DNA of 51,557 nt from Candidatus Woesearchaeota archaeon CG10_big_fil_rev_8_21_14_0_10_36_11. Its GTDB lineage: Archaea > Nanobdellota > Nanobdellia > Woesearchaeales > GW2011-AR9. The translations under genes were made by a program, and so were the position numbers. The notes under the pieces are model-generated. The model did not search any database. It had not been told where the DNA came from and was given only the letters and a program-made list of their open reading frames with translations. Positions 27,019-35,618 of this stretch are shown piece after piece (the first letter of the stretch is position 1; every line of letters begins with the position of its first letter). Location of the stretch: NCBI GenBank assembly GCA_002762845.1, contig PCYB01000066.1:1-51557 (forward strand). Reading direction: 5' to 3'.

Positions 27019-27043
27019 ATTATTACATTAATGATGTAATAAT
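27019..27043. terminator. Stem-loop between convergent genes
   Basis: The arms ATTATTACAT (27019-27028) and ATGTAATAAT (27034-27043) pair perfectly around a 5-base loop. The element lies in the 100-base gap between two convergent genes, where a bidirectional terminator or 3' end signal would be expected. It is AT-only apart from one C/G pair, so it is weak. Confidence 0.4.
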
Positions 27044-27049
27044 AAATAC

Positions 27050-27595
27050 TTATCTGCTTATCATATTTAATGGTGTTAAAACTTTATCTCCTTCAGAATC
27101 CATTCTTTTCGCTAATCTCCTGATTCTTGTATAATGTGGTTGTGTTCTTACAGTATTAAAAGCAAATGTTATAAAATCTTCATATCCTTCCTTTGGTTTG
27201 TGGACTAATGATTTACGTTCTTCTCCATTTAAACTAAGGTATGTTTTTGCAAAATTTTTTATATCCGAACCGTCTCTATGTGTAAGAATATATACCCCCA
27301 TTTGTGGTGCAAGTTCAACAAGGACGTACTCATGGCCATTAGGAGAATAATCTAATCCTTTTCTAAACGCGCGAACACTTTCAGGAACAGTGATATAGTC
27401 GTCAAGAGTCCTATCTTCAATCCTCTTATTTCCTCTATCACCTGGACTCTCATCAACTCGTTTTTCATTTTCTTGTGGTGTAGAAAGTGTTACTTTTGTT
27501 GTTACATCTGGTTCTAGTGTATCACGACAAGAGTTAAGTGCTACTAATCCAACAAGACTAGCAACCGAAATAAGTGTTCTTATGTAATATGACAT
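27050..27595 (-). CDS. Lipoprotein-like secreted protein of unknown function
   Basis: The protein has 181 residues from the ATG at 27595. It starts with a short basic region and a hydrophobic core and reaches VALNSCRD, a lipobox-like site that could be lipidated on the Cys. A disordered, charged linker follows (about residues 25-70), then a compact domain with EYVLVELAPQMGVYILTHRD and a Tyr/Arg-rich C-terminus. No family is recognised. A TATA-like TTTTTATAATC on the - strand about 26 bases before 27595 favours this start over the ATG at 27610. It neighbours another exported protein on the same strand. Confidence 0.58.
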   Translation of the reverse strand: MSYYIRTLISVASLVGLVALNSCRDTLEPDVTTKVTLSTPQENEKRVDESPGDRGNKRIEDRTLDDYITVPESVRAFRKGLDYSPNGHEYVLVELAPQMGVYILTHRDGSDIKNFAKTYLSLNGEERKSLVHKPKEGYEDFITFAFNTVRTQPHYTRIRRLAKRMDSEGDKVLTPLNMISR

Positions 27596-27658
27596 TCTTA
27601 TCAATACCACGTATGATTATAAAAACAAGTGCGACCAAGTTTATAAATCTTTTTAGAA

Positions 27659-28852
27659 TTATTTACTAGTAAGTAGTTCTTTCCAACGGAGGATTTCTTT
27701 AGGTACCCCAAATGCTTCACACAATGGAACTATTGTGGGTTCGTGAAATAATGTGTGAAGAACAAGATCTGAACAATCTAAAACACCATTTCCATTATCT
27801 TCGTAAAGAACAGCAATGTGTCTGGGAAAGAAAACAACATCACCTTCATTAACAGTTCCATATGGGACTGGATTCCCCCCGTTATCTAAAAGTATTCCTC
27901 GAGTATTGGTATCAGAAATCTGTGCAATTCTCGTGGTATGTTTTTTATTACGTAATCCATACGACCACGTGTACGGGTTTTCATGTCCATATCTTCTCCA
28001 TCCGTATGTTGCAAAGTCTGCACAATCAGATCCGATTAACGAGTCAACCTGCGATGTAGTACTTGCCCATATGTATGGTGTGTTAAACAACTCAAAAAGG
28101 TAATCTGTCCATGAACCTGTATCTGGACGAAAAGAAACACGATGAACCTTCGTACTTATTGCACCATGTTTAATAGACTCACTACCAGAACTTGCCATTT
28201 CTCTTCCATTAAGACGTGCAACTACTTTAAATCTCATAACACCTATTCCCGAAGGTTTCTCCAAAAATAGATCTTCAAATGATGTTGGATGAACGTCGGC
28301 ACTAGTTTTCCATCCGTCTCGCCATGATGTTTCCTCATAAAGTATAGGGTGCCTCTTTGAAATATATCCATAACTATTACCTTCTGCCTCGACTTTAAAC
28401 CATTCTACGTCTGGCTTTTTTGATGATGGCCAAGACATAACTCTATCCGCTTTCCTTTTTCCTTGTAATTTAATACATGGCGCATCAGTAAAGTACACTT
28501 TTTGTCCAAATCGTGTCGCTTCAAGAACAACGTACATTTCAACAGTATCGTCAATAGTTGCGTACTTTGGTTTTTGATCAGCACACGTTGCCGCAACGTC
28601 TTCTCCTCCAGTAATGCGTGAAACGATATGTACATTTTGTGGTATAATGCCAGATGTTAAAATTGTTTCTGGTTGAATCCCTGCCGTGATTCCAGCTTCA
28701 ACAACTCTTTCCAGTGTTGATCCACAAAATTGTGATAATGAAGAAACGTGTCTTGGTGGTTGAACAATGGCAAAACGTGCAGGATTTGCAAACGCAAGGG
28801 AGCCAATCAACGCAAGTGATGCAAGTGATGTCGCAACATTTCTCAAAACCAT
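27659..28852 (-). CDS. Secreted NlpC/P60-like cysteine peptidase/amidase
   Basis: The protein has 397 residues from the ATG at 28852. The N-terminus VATSLASLALIGSLAFANP is a signal peptide. The C-terminal half has SDCADFATYGWRRYG (candidate nucleophile Cys277) and VNEGDVVFFPRHIAVLYED (candidate His345), the order seen in NlpC/P60 enzymes that cut cell-wall peptides. A DNGNG-type loop follows that may bind calcium. The N-terminal half (about 30-250) is not recognised and may bind the substrate. The start is chosen because AATATATAAAC at 28873-28883 would be the TATA box for a leaderless transcript; the ATG at 28885 lies outside it. Archaea lack bacterial murein, so the target may be a neighbour's wall or a protein. 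Confidence 0.7.
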   Translation of the reverse strand: MVLRNVATSLASLALIGSLAFANPARFAIVQPPRHVSSLSQFCGSTLERVVEAGITAGIQPETILTSGIIPQNVHIVSRITGGEDVAATCADQKPKYATIDDTVEMYVVLEATRFGQKVYFTDAPCIKLQGKRKADRVMSWPSSKKPDVEWFKVEAEGNSYGYISKRHPILYEETSWRDGWKTSADVHPTSFEDLFLEKPSGIGVMRFKVVARLNGREMASSGSESIKHGAISTKVHRVSFRPDTGSWTDYLFELFNTPYIWASTTSQVDSLIGSDCADFATYGWRRYGHENPYTWSYGLRNKKHTTRIAQISDTNTRGILLDNGGNPVPYGTVNEGDVVFFPRHIAVLYEDNGNGVLDCSDLVLHTLFHEPTIVPLCEAFGVPKEILRWKELLTSK

Positions 28853-28872
28853 CTGTGGAGGAGTTGTGATGG

Positions 28873-28883
28873 AATATATAAAC
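28873..28883 (-). promoter_or_regulatory. TATA-type promoter of the NlpC/P60-like gene
   Basis: On the - strand this reads GTTTATATATT, about 26 bases before the ATG at 28852. The position inside the longer open frame indicates that the frame upstream of 28852 is not translated. Confidence 0.6.
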
Positions 28884-28992
28884 ATTTCTTGATTTTTTTA
28901 CTTTTAAGTAGTTATTTAAAATTTTTGAATTTTATTTTTAAGCGTCATCACAAATCATAATCATTAAATAATCCGTTCTATTAAATAATCTC

Positions 28993-29622
28993 ATGATAAA
29001 CACACTTGCACGTATCTTCGGCTCAAAAACACATGCACAGGAGATTGTTTTGTTGCAGAAAGATGTGAAACATGTTGTCCGTCACGGATTTTATGAATCA
29101 GAGATTTCACAAGTTGAACACTATTGTCGAGAAAATAACCTCTTTTGTGTTAGATCAAAATTCAAAGTCATCCTTGCGGATGATACAGGATATTCAAACA
29201 AAGGGTTTAGGGTTCCAGAGAACGATTCACGACAAGGGATGTATTTTCTGTACATGTCAAAAGATGAAGAGAAAGTGTGGTTGGCAGCATATTATGAACT
29301 GATGAACAACCATGTAGATTTAGGACTATTGTTAGGATATCCACGATGTTGCGTGAATTTCTTTTGTAGAAATTTTAGCGAGAATAATCCTAATCCTGCC
29401 CATATACCCACAAACCCATTTACAAATCTCACAAAGAGAAACAATGATGCGGTTTTAGTGTCACACTTTCCATGCAGTTCAGACTGTGAAGAAAGTATTG
29501 CATTGGCAAAGGTATACCTTGCCGTTCTTATGAAAGAAGATACAGGTAGGACAGAAGAGTTATTGAAAGAGTTACGTCTTACTCAATCTCAATCCCAACA
29601 GGACAATGATCCGATCCCATAA
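28993..29622 (+). CDS. DUF483-family archaeal protein
   Basis: The 209-residue protein carries LLLGYPRCCVNFF, the paired-cysteine signature of the archaeal DUF483 family, followed by HIPTNPFTN and HFPCSSDCEESI with two more cysteines. Four conserved Cys suggest a metal or Fe-S site, but no biochemical role is established to my knowledge. The N-terminal 100 residues are mixed alpha/beta. The last 44 bases overlap the end of the convergent exonuclease III gene. TTAAATAATC repeats upstream of the ATG may contain the promoter. Confidence 0.75.
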   Translation: MINTLARIFGSKTHAQEIVLLQKDVKHVVRHGFYESEISQVEHYCRENNLFCVRSKFKVILADDTGYSNKGFRVPENDSRQGMYFLYMSKDEEKVWLAAYYELMNNHVDLGLLLGYPRCCVNFFCRNFSENNPNPAHIPTNPFTNLTKRNNDAVLVSHFPCSSDCEESIALAKVYLAVLMKEDTGRTEELLKELRLTQSQSQQDNDPIP

Positions 29623-30337
29623 TGCTTGAAAGAATGAATGCTTTTTTAAGTTTTTGTCGTAACTTTTTTGAAATTAAGAAATAATCAATTCGCCAGCCAA
29701 TATTTCTCTTACGAAGATTGTTCCAATATCCCCAATAACTGTAGTGTCCAGGCGTTGTATGAAATTCTCTAAACGTATCAACAAAACCATGGTCAATAAA
29801 CCGTTGAAATCCGTCAATCTCTATCTGTGTATATCCTGCAGTTTTATTATAATTACTTTTTGGATTTGCCAGGTCTATCTCTGTATGAGCAACATTAAAA
29901 TCACCACAGACAATGACTGGTTTTTCTTTTTCTAATTTCTGAACGTAATGTAAGAAATCCTTGTCCCACTCTTTCCGATAGTCAAGACGTGGGAGGCCTC
30001 TTCCTGAGTTTGGAATGTACACCGTCACGACATAATACGTTTTAAATTCAAGTGTAATTACTCTTCCTTCGGCATCATGTTCTTGTTTTCCAATTCCATT
30101 CTTGACAGAGAGCGGTTCATGTTTGCTAAAGATTGCTGTTCCTGCATACCCCTTCTTTTTTGCTTCATTCCAGAAATGGTAAGGATACTCATCAAGTATT
30201 TTGTCTACTTGGTTCAAATGTGCCTTTGTTTCTTGAATACACAAAATGTCTGGATTTTCTTTTTCAACGAAAGTAAGAAAATCTTTCTTAAGGGCTGCTC
30301 TGATGCCGTTGACATTCCAAGAAATGATTTTAGTCAT
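29579..30337 (-). CDS. xthA: Exodeoxyribonuclease III / AP endonuclease
   Basis: The 252-residue protein shows every motif of the ExoIII branch of the EEP family: ISWNVNGIRAA, DILCIQETKAH with the metal-binding Glu, YIPNSGRG, VCGDFNVAHTEIDLANP, FRE-type contacts in VDTFREFH, YSYWGY, GWRIDYFLIS and the terminal GSDHCPVGIEIE with the catalytic Asp-His pair. Length and spacing are normal. It repairs abasic sites and trims 3' ends of DNA in the cytosol. The 44-base overlap with the end of the DUF483 gene is in coding sequence on both strands. Nothing appears damaged. Confidence 0.95.
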   Translation of the reverse strand: MTKIISWNVNGIRAALKKDFLTFVEKENPDILCIQETKAHLNQVDKILDEYPYHFWNEAKKKGYAGTAIFSKHEPLSVKNGIGKQEHDAEGRVITLEFKTYYVVTVYIPNSGRGLPRLDYRKEWDKDFLHYVQKLEKEKPVIVCGDFNVAHTEIDLANPKSNYNKTAGYTQIEIDGFQRFIDHGFVDTFREFHTTPGHYSYWGYWNNLRKRNIGWRIDYFLISKKLRQKLKKAFILSSIMGSDHCPVGIEIE

Positions 30338-30439
30338 CTTCTGTCTCCTTTTTTGGACTCCGTGAGATAAGTTTCATATCCTTGTTATTCTCATGGATTT
30401 TATAAAGTTTTATAAAGTCTCTTCCAAGTATATTCTCTA

Positions 30440-30736
30440 ATGCCACGATTAAAGTTTAAAAAAAAGTGTAACATATGCAAAGATGAGTGGGTTCTTGTTC
30501 ATCCACGAGAGTATACGATCTGTACAAAATGTCACATGAAACAGATTTTCTCTGAAGAAATTGATAATAAAAAATACGATTTTCTTAACATTAGTAAGAA
30601 ATTGTACGAACAATCACGTTTCTTACGGAATATCAGGCAAGCATATCTTATGTATAAGAACCTTACAGTCAAACAAATTTCTGCATTCAAAGATACTGTG
30701 AAGAAAGTCAAGGAAGGAAAAGAAGAATCAGAATAA
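30440..30736 (+). CDS. Small zinc-ribbon protein of unknown function
   Basis: The 98-residue protein is very basic at the N-terminus and has two CxxC pairs, CNIC and CTKC, 19 residues apart, forming a probable zinc ribbon in residues 10-36. The remaining 60 residues are predicted helical and rich in Lys/Arg/Tyr, which fits a nucleic-acid-binding protein. Two TTTATAAAG-like boxes lie 20-45 bases before the ATG. The family is not recognised. It stands alone between exonuclease III and the large + strand cluster. Confidence 0.65.
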   Translation: MPRLKFKKKCNICKDEWVLVHPREYTICTKCHMKQIFSEEIDNKKYDFLNISKKLYEQSRFLRNIRQAYLMYKNLTVKQISAFKDTVKKVKEGKEESE

Positions 30737-30892
30737 TTTAAGTAATATTCTATTTTTGTTACATAACAATTTACACATAACAACTTACATAAAAAACTTT
30801 ATAAACATTTACTTAAGAATTTATAATGATAAGATACTTTTCCAGGCAACAAAACTGCCATTACTATTCTGGAGTGGTGTTTCTTCCGTAAT

Positions 30893-30909
30893 CTTTATAA
30901 AGTATATAC
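30893..30909 (+). promoter_or_regulatory. Promoter of the Ubl-like gene cluster, with SD at 30942-30946
   Basis: CTTTATAAAG overlaps a second box, GTATATAC, about 50-60 bases before the ATG at 30955. GAGGG at 30942-30946 is placed as a ribosome-binding site. The 218-base gap (30737-30954) contains two further AT-rich TTTATAA sequences and no open frame, so this is the best candidate for the main promoter of the cluster. Confidence 0.5.
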
Positions 30910-30954
30910 ATTTTTAATTATCAAAACTAAAAGATACTGCTGAGGGCGCAATAT

Positions 30955-32484
30955 ATGATTGATACAACAGCAATAAGGCAACAATTTCCATATTTACAGA
31001 GGTCACTTCAGATGGATGTGCGCAATCCGCGGACCGATACACCGCGCCATTTTATGGATAGTACCGCTTCGACACATTTACCTCTTCCAGTTCTTGAAAG
31101 AATTGCACAAAGTCTTTTCAGTTATGCCAATGTTCACCGAGGCGAATATGACGCATCAATGGCAACAACAGAAGAGTTTGAAAGGTCATATAATATTGCT
31201 GCAAACTTAGTTAATGCTCGTTCTTGGCGGGAAATAATTTTTGGAAGAAATGCAACAGACATGATTAATCTTGTACGGCGTGGAATGGAACGTCAAGTTC
31301 GCTCAGGAGATAATATAGTTGTTACTGCCCTTGAACATAATTCTAATTATGTTCCATGGGTCGAACTTAAAGCAACGTTAGCAGATTTTGGTCGAGAGGT
31401 AGACATTCGAATAGTTCCATTTGATCTTAAAACGGGAGAACTTAACATGTCTGAATTGAAACATCTTGTTGACAAGAGAACAAAATTGGTTGCTGTTACA
31501 GGTGCATCAAACTTTATGGGAGTCAAACCAGACGTTGCAACAATTGGTGAGATTGCACATGCAAGTGGATATGTACAACCAGACGGTTTTCAGGGGTCAT
31601 ACTTATTAGTTGATGGGGCACAACTTGTTCCAGGAAGTCCTGTCGATGTTCAGAATCTTGACTGTGATTTTTTAGCATGGTCATTTCATAAAATGGCATT
31701 ACCTTTGGGTGTTGGTGGTTTATGGGCTCGAAAAGAAGCAATTCAACATTTTGATCCTTACATATCTGGTGGGGATATGATTTTAGATGTTACACCAGAC
31801 GCTATTGAGTTTCAAGATTTACCTTGGAAATATACTGCAGGAACACCAAACATCTTAGGAGTTATAGGGACTGGATTTGGTATAGAATTTCTTATTTCCA
31901 TGGCTTTGGGCAATTTGTCTGAACATGATGAGATTGAACGTACTGGAAAACGTATTGAAACAGAAATCCTTTTGAACACGCCACGGGGAGATTTTGAATA
32001 TAGTTTGTATAATGTTGAAGAAAGACATCCCGCTGAGGTCGAACTCTTTGGGAGATATGTTGAAAGACATCATGATGTAATGGCAACTCTTCAAAATCCC
32101 CAGAAACGATTAGAGAAAACAAAACACGTTGTACGAACAGCGATGGAAAAGATTCAATATCACGAGCAGGAACTTACACAACGTGCAATTGACGGTCTTG
32201 TAACTATACCTGGGATAACTTTGTATGGTCCTACTGATGCGACACAAAGAACCGGCCTTATTGCATTTAATCTTGCAGGTATAGAACCAATGGCACTTGC
32301 ATTTGCATTAAACAGAGAAGGTGTTGAGGTGCGAAACGGTGTTCACTGTGCATCTCTTGCACATCATTATTTGGGGATTAGAGAAACTGGAAGTGTCAGG
32401 ATGAGTGTCTACGTACCAACAACACAAGATGAAGTTACTGCTGCAGTAGATGCAGTTACTAGGATACAAAAAAGATTACATTAA
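30955..32484 (+). CDS. SufS/CsdA-type cysteine desulfurase with an internal insertion
   Basis: The 509-residue PLP enzyme has MDSTASTHLPLPVLE at the start, ALEHNSNYVPW (His128 stacks on PLP), LLVDGAQLVP (Asp220), DFLAWSFHKM (Schiff-base Lys246) and EVRNGVHCAS (candidate persulfide Cys465). These match group II desulfurases, which take sulfur from cysteine. It is about 100 residues longer than usual; the extra part is a charged helical insertion at about residues 330-405. It is the first gene of the cluster that includes an E1-like enzyme, which suggests sulfur supply for a thiocarboxylated carrier, or another group-V aminotransferase reaction. Confidence 0.88.
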   Translation: MIDTTAIRQQFPYLQRSLQMDVRNPRTDTPRHFMDSTASTHLPLPVLERIAQSLFSYANVHRGEYDASMATTEEFERSYNIAANLVNARSWREIIFGRNATDMINLVRRGMERQVRSGDNIVVTALEHNSNYVPWVELKATLADFGREVDIRIVPFDLKTGELNMSELKHLVDKRTKLVAVTGASNFMGVKPDVATIGEIAHASGYVQPDGFQGSYLLVDGAQLVPGSPVDVQNLDCDFLAWSFHKMALPLGVGGLWARKEAIQHFDPYISGGDMILDVTPDAIEFQDLPWKYTAGTPNILGVIGTGFGIEFLISMALGNLSEHDEIERTGKRIETEILLNTPRGDFEYSLYNVEERHPAEVELFGRYVERHHDVMATLQNPQKRLEKTKHVVRTAMEKIQYHEQELTQRAIDGLVTIPGITLYGPTDATQRTGLIAFNLAGIEPMALAFALNREGVEVRNGVHCASLAHHYLGIRETGSVRMSVYVPTTQDEVTAAVDAVTRIQKRLH

Positions 32485-32525
32485 TTATGAAAAAAAAAGA
32501 TGGTTAGAGAGTGTGAAGAATAACA

Positions 32526-34586
32526 ATGACAAACAGAAAAATTATTGGGGCAACAACTGCAGTTGCTACTACGATTGATGCGGCTAGTGCACACCACATT
32601 GAAAAGTTACTTGCATTAGATGCAGTTATACAAAGACCCAAATCTTTAGAAGATGTTCGTTTCATGGGTGATTCTTTGATTGCATCATTCGGATTAAACA
32701 TGGACAATCCAACATTACCTCCAGATATAGATAAAGGATATGCCACTGCCGTTTCTTTTTTAGAACGTATTTGTTCTGTCTTTGAAGATCCAACACATGT
32801 TATTAGGATGGCTCCTTTTGCACATGCGTACCTTGGAACTCAAGGTTTTAACGATGCACTTGACGTTATTCTTGATCGGGCCGAGAAATTTCCTAATGAA
32901 CAACCAATGCTTGATACTATTTTTCCTGCAACAGCTTTAGTACAACCTTCATCTCGTGAAGAGTTTTTACTCAGTGTATTAGGATATGCTGCGGGAGAGT
33001 TAGAAGGCGATGAACTTCTCGGTTTGGGCTTCTTAATTAGTGATGCCAATCCAAATGTTACATTCACTGATCCTGGAGAATTTCCTTCAGAGTTTCCAAC
33101 AAGTGATGTACGTGATGCTGCCCATCGTATAGGAACATTTCTTGAATCAGGATTCTTTATTCCAGGTGTTGGATTTACTGATGTCTATAAAACATTCAAA
33201 GAAAAAATGGGTGGAGATATTGAGTATATGTTTAAAGAACCTTTACCAGAACATATAGTGGTTGTTTCTCCTAGTGAAGAGAAGTTTACATTTTTACAGG
33301 ATGATAATACTGTTGAGTGGACACCATCATATGACGCGCGGCCAAATACAACACATGAAAATCCTACAATTGTTATTGTGAATGATATTGTTCCTCTTGA
33401 TGCAGTGCGTTGTGTGTATCGTAATTCAACTATTGTGTATGTTGCAGGAAATAAACTTGCACGTGATGCAATGATGTCTGAACTTGGACCTAGCGCGCAA
33501 GAATTATTAATCGATACAACTGTTGTTAATGATAAAGGAGCAAAAAATCGTGTTGCAAATCACTTGAGGTATATTAGAACTCGGCGAGATAATTCTGGGC
33601 TGGTTGACTTTCGTGATATGTTAAATGCAGATATAAATGTAGCAGAAGATTTTGTTGCTCGAGGAAATGAACATTTCTTTGATTTCCGTAGCTCATTTGA
33701 AGAATTAGGGCGGGAAGGTCGTATTGATGCTATGGTTGAAGAAAAAGGATACACTGTTCCAATTAAAACAAATAATGATCTTGTTATGCTTCTTTCTCAT
33801 ACAGAAAGAGATTTAAACCCATTTTTTGAAAATGTAACACCAAAAACAGTTCGTGCATATTCAGGAATACCAGATATTACAAAAACAGGAATGCCTTTTG
33901 CTATCCTTACTAATATGTCTGTTCCTCATGCAGACATTATAGCAGCATATCCCTCTGCAACAGTTTTGTACGTTGCGCGAGATGACTCGGAAGAAACACG
34001 TATTATGAAAGCAAATCCCAATGGTGACATCTTTGTTGTTAACACTCAAAGTGTGGAAAGAGTTGCTGGTGGAGGTCGAAATCGTGCAGGATATGCCATT
34101 GTTGAAATGTTTTTTGAACAAATTGCAGCAGGAAGAACTGAAGGTGTCACTGTCATGTCTGCAATTACAAAAAGGATTTCAGCAGGGATTAAAAAAGAGA
34201 GAGATGATATACTTTTTAAAGAAAGTCTTCCGGGCTTTGCAGGAACGGCAGCATCATATTGGCGATTACAGGAAAAGTATCGTGCGACACCACTCGTTGC
34301 ACAATTAACGGATGGTGTTCTTATGGAAACATGTCCTACGGGCGGTTGTTTCAAACTTAATCAACCAGAACAAGGCGGATGTTGTGGTGGTGGGAACCTT
34401 CCTGGTGTTCTTATTGATTTTGCAATTGCGTACCGAAAACAAGTTGGTGATGAAAAGTTCATTGCAGAACTACAAACTTTTCATGGTGGGAACAGAACTG
34501 CGCCATGGTATCTTGATACGCGAGAGTACAAAAGAGTATTCCCTGGCGGCATTGAACCGAAAAAGAAAGGGCGGTTTACATTTTAA
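32526..34586 (+). CDS. Unknown protein with duplicated alpha/beta domain and CPTGGC...CC motif
   Basis: The 686-residue protein is not recognised. Residues 280-350 and 456-530 look like two copies of one alpha/beta unit: a TIVIVND or FAILTN strand, then STIVYVAGNK or ATVLYVARDD, then a strand ending in a Val-x-Asn/Thr turn, then NRVANHLR or NRAGYAIV. The C-terminal part holds four cysteines: CPTGGC at 603-608 and CC at 619-620, in a glycine-rich setting. They could bind a metal or carry sulfur. The same CPTGxC motif occurs in the JAMM protein of this cluster. It lies 41 bases after the desulfurase gene. Confidence 0.72.
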   Translation: MTNRKIIGATTAVATTIDAASAHHIEKLLALDAVIQRPKSLEDVRFMGDSLIASFGLNMDNPTLPPDIDKGYATAVSFLERICSVFEDPTHVIRMAPFAHAYLGTQGFNDALDVILDRAEKFPNEQPMLDTIFPATALVQPSSREEFLLSVLGYAAGELEGDELLGLGFLISDANPNVTFTDPGEFPSEFPTSDVRDAAHRIGTFLESGFFIPGVGFTDVYKTFKEKMGGDIEYMFKEPLPEHIVVVSPSEEKFTFLQDDNTVEWTPSYDARPNTTHENPTIVIVNDIVPLDAVRCVYRNSTIVYVAGNKLARDAMMSELGPSAQELLIDTTVVNDKGAKNRVANHLRYIRTRRDNSGLVDFRDMLNADINVAEDFVARGNEHFFDFRSSFEELGREGRIDAMVEEKGYTVPIKTNNDLVMLLSHTERDLNPFFENVTPKTVRAYSGIPDITKTGMPFAILTNMSVPHADIIAAYPSATVLYVARDDSEETRIMKANPNGDIFVVNTQSVERVAGGGRNRAGYAIVEMFFEQIAAGRTEGVTVMSAITKRISAGIKKERDDILFKESLPGFAGTAASYWRLQEKYRATPLVAQLTDGVLMETCPTGGCFKLNQPEQGGCCGGGNLPGVLIDFAIAYRKQVGDEKFIAELQTFHGGNRTAPWYLDTREYKRVFPGGIEPKKKGRFTF

Positions 34587-34618
34587 ATTAAACAAATAAA
34601 GACACACACAAACACACA

Positions 34619-35470
34619 ATGGTAAATAAAAAAAACGATACAATCCCATGTGGATACTGGAAGGATGTACACGGAGATGTGCACACTTTACCCGCAGGCT
34701 TTTGGACAGATAGGGACGGAGTAATCCGAGATAGAAGAGATAATCCACGACTTCCTGATGGAAGGTCAAGTGCTTTAGATGTATTTGCAAATTTACATGC
34801 GTCAACAAGTTTCCCAGACCTCTCAGGTCCAGAATCTGCTAGAATACAAGAATATCGAGAACTGGCTTATTCATTGATTATTATTTGTGGTGGTCAAGCA
34901 CCATCAGTAGTATCTCCAGTTTCGCGATCGCAAGGAACGGAAATACTAACACCTGCTGAAAGAAATGGTTGTTTTACATTCGGTGGTTTAGAAGTACAAC
35001 TAGATAAAGAAGAGATTGATGTTAGTGGAAAACCACAAACGTTTAACCGAAATTCGCCACCTGATTGTGTTCCTCAACTTTTACAGTTAGCATACGCTAC
35101 CATGTGCAATTCTCGCGAATCATATTTCCGTACAAAATTTGTTGCTAGCAATAAACCTGCAGAAGTATCAATTCTCAGAACGCATTATTTTCCTTTTAGT
35201 CTACTAGATAAAATCGATTCTGACGGAGATCCTATTGGGAGAGATATTGAGGTAGGACCTGCTCTTATGGATCATGTTTTGGTGGGGGGTACAGGTGTCC
35301 GAAGGGCGTATGTTACTCTTATGCTCCTTGATGGTGGTAGAGTGATATCTCAGTTACAAAAATATGGTGAAGGTACAGAAAGGATAATTCGCGCTGACGT
35401 TTTTTACAAACCTGTCGATGGAGAAGAAATAAAGATTGTTCCTTTGTATGAAAAAGAGATCTTGTTTTAG
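34619..35470 (+). CDS. Unknown cluster protein (283 residues)
   Basis: No family is recognised. The N-terminal 50 residues are polar with repeated GYWKDVHGD and GFWTDRDG segments, each followed by charged turns. A beta-rich middle (GCFTFGGLEVQLD) leads to a helix PQLLQLAYATM. The C-terminal half has DHVLVGGTGVRRAYVTLML and ends in basic/acidic strands. A weak resemblance by eye to the next protein (a hydrophobic-LxGG segment followed by a strand) may mean shared ancestry. The leader before the ATG is almost free of G (34587-34618). Its place between the desulfurase and E1/E2-like genes suggests it is a substrate, modifier or scaffold, which is untested. Confidence 0.65.
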   Translation: MVNKKNDTIPCGYWKDVHGDVHTLPAGFWTDRDGVIRDRRDNPRLPDGRSSALDVFANLHASTSFPDLSGPESARIQEYRELAYSLIIICGGQAPSVVSPVSRSQGTEILTPAERNGCFTFGGLEVQLDKEEIDVSGKPQTFNRNSPPDCVPQLLQLAYATMCNSRESYFRTKFVASNKPAEVSILRTHYFPFSLLDKIDSDGDPIGRDIEVGPALMDHVLVGGTGVRRAYVTLMLLDGGRVISQLQKYGEGTERIIRADVFYKPVDGEEIKIVPLYEKEILF

Positions 35471-35532
35471 AAAATGACCTGGAGAATAAAAAATAAGCAA
35501 CAAAAAAGCAATTGGATATTCATGTTCATTAT

Positions 35533-35552
35533 CGTGACGTTCTGACGTCACG
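35533..35552. promoter_or_regulatory. GC-rich inverted repeat in the cluster
   Basis: CGTGACGT (35533-35540) and ACGTCACG (35545-35552) pair perfectly around a TCTG loop. It lies in the 148-base gap between two cluster genes and stands out against AT-rich surroundings. It may be an operator, an RNA processing site or an attenuator; no T-run follows on the + strand. Confidence 0.45.
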
Positions 35553-35618
35553 GTATGATTAAAAAAAAAGTATGGTGGATGAAAAAGTTACAATAAACAA
35601 CACGAGGTAAAAATAAAA

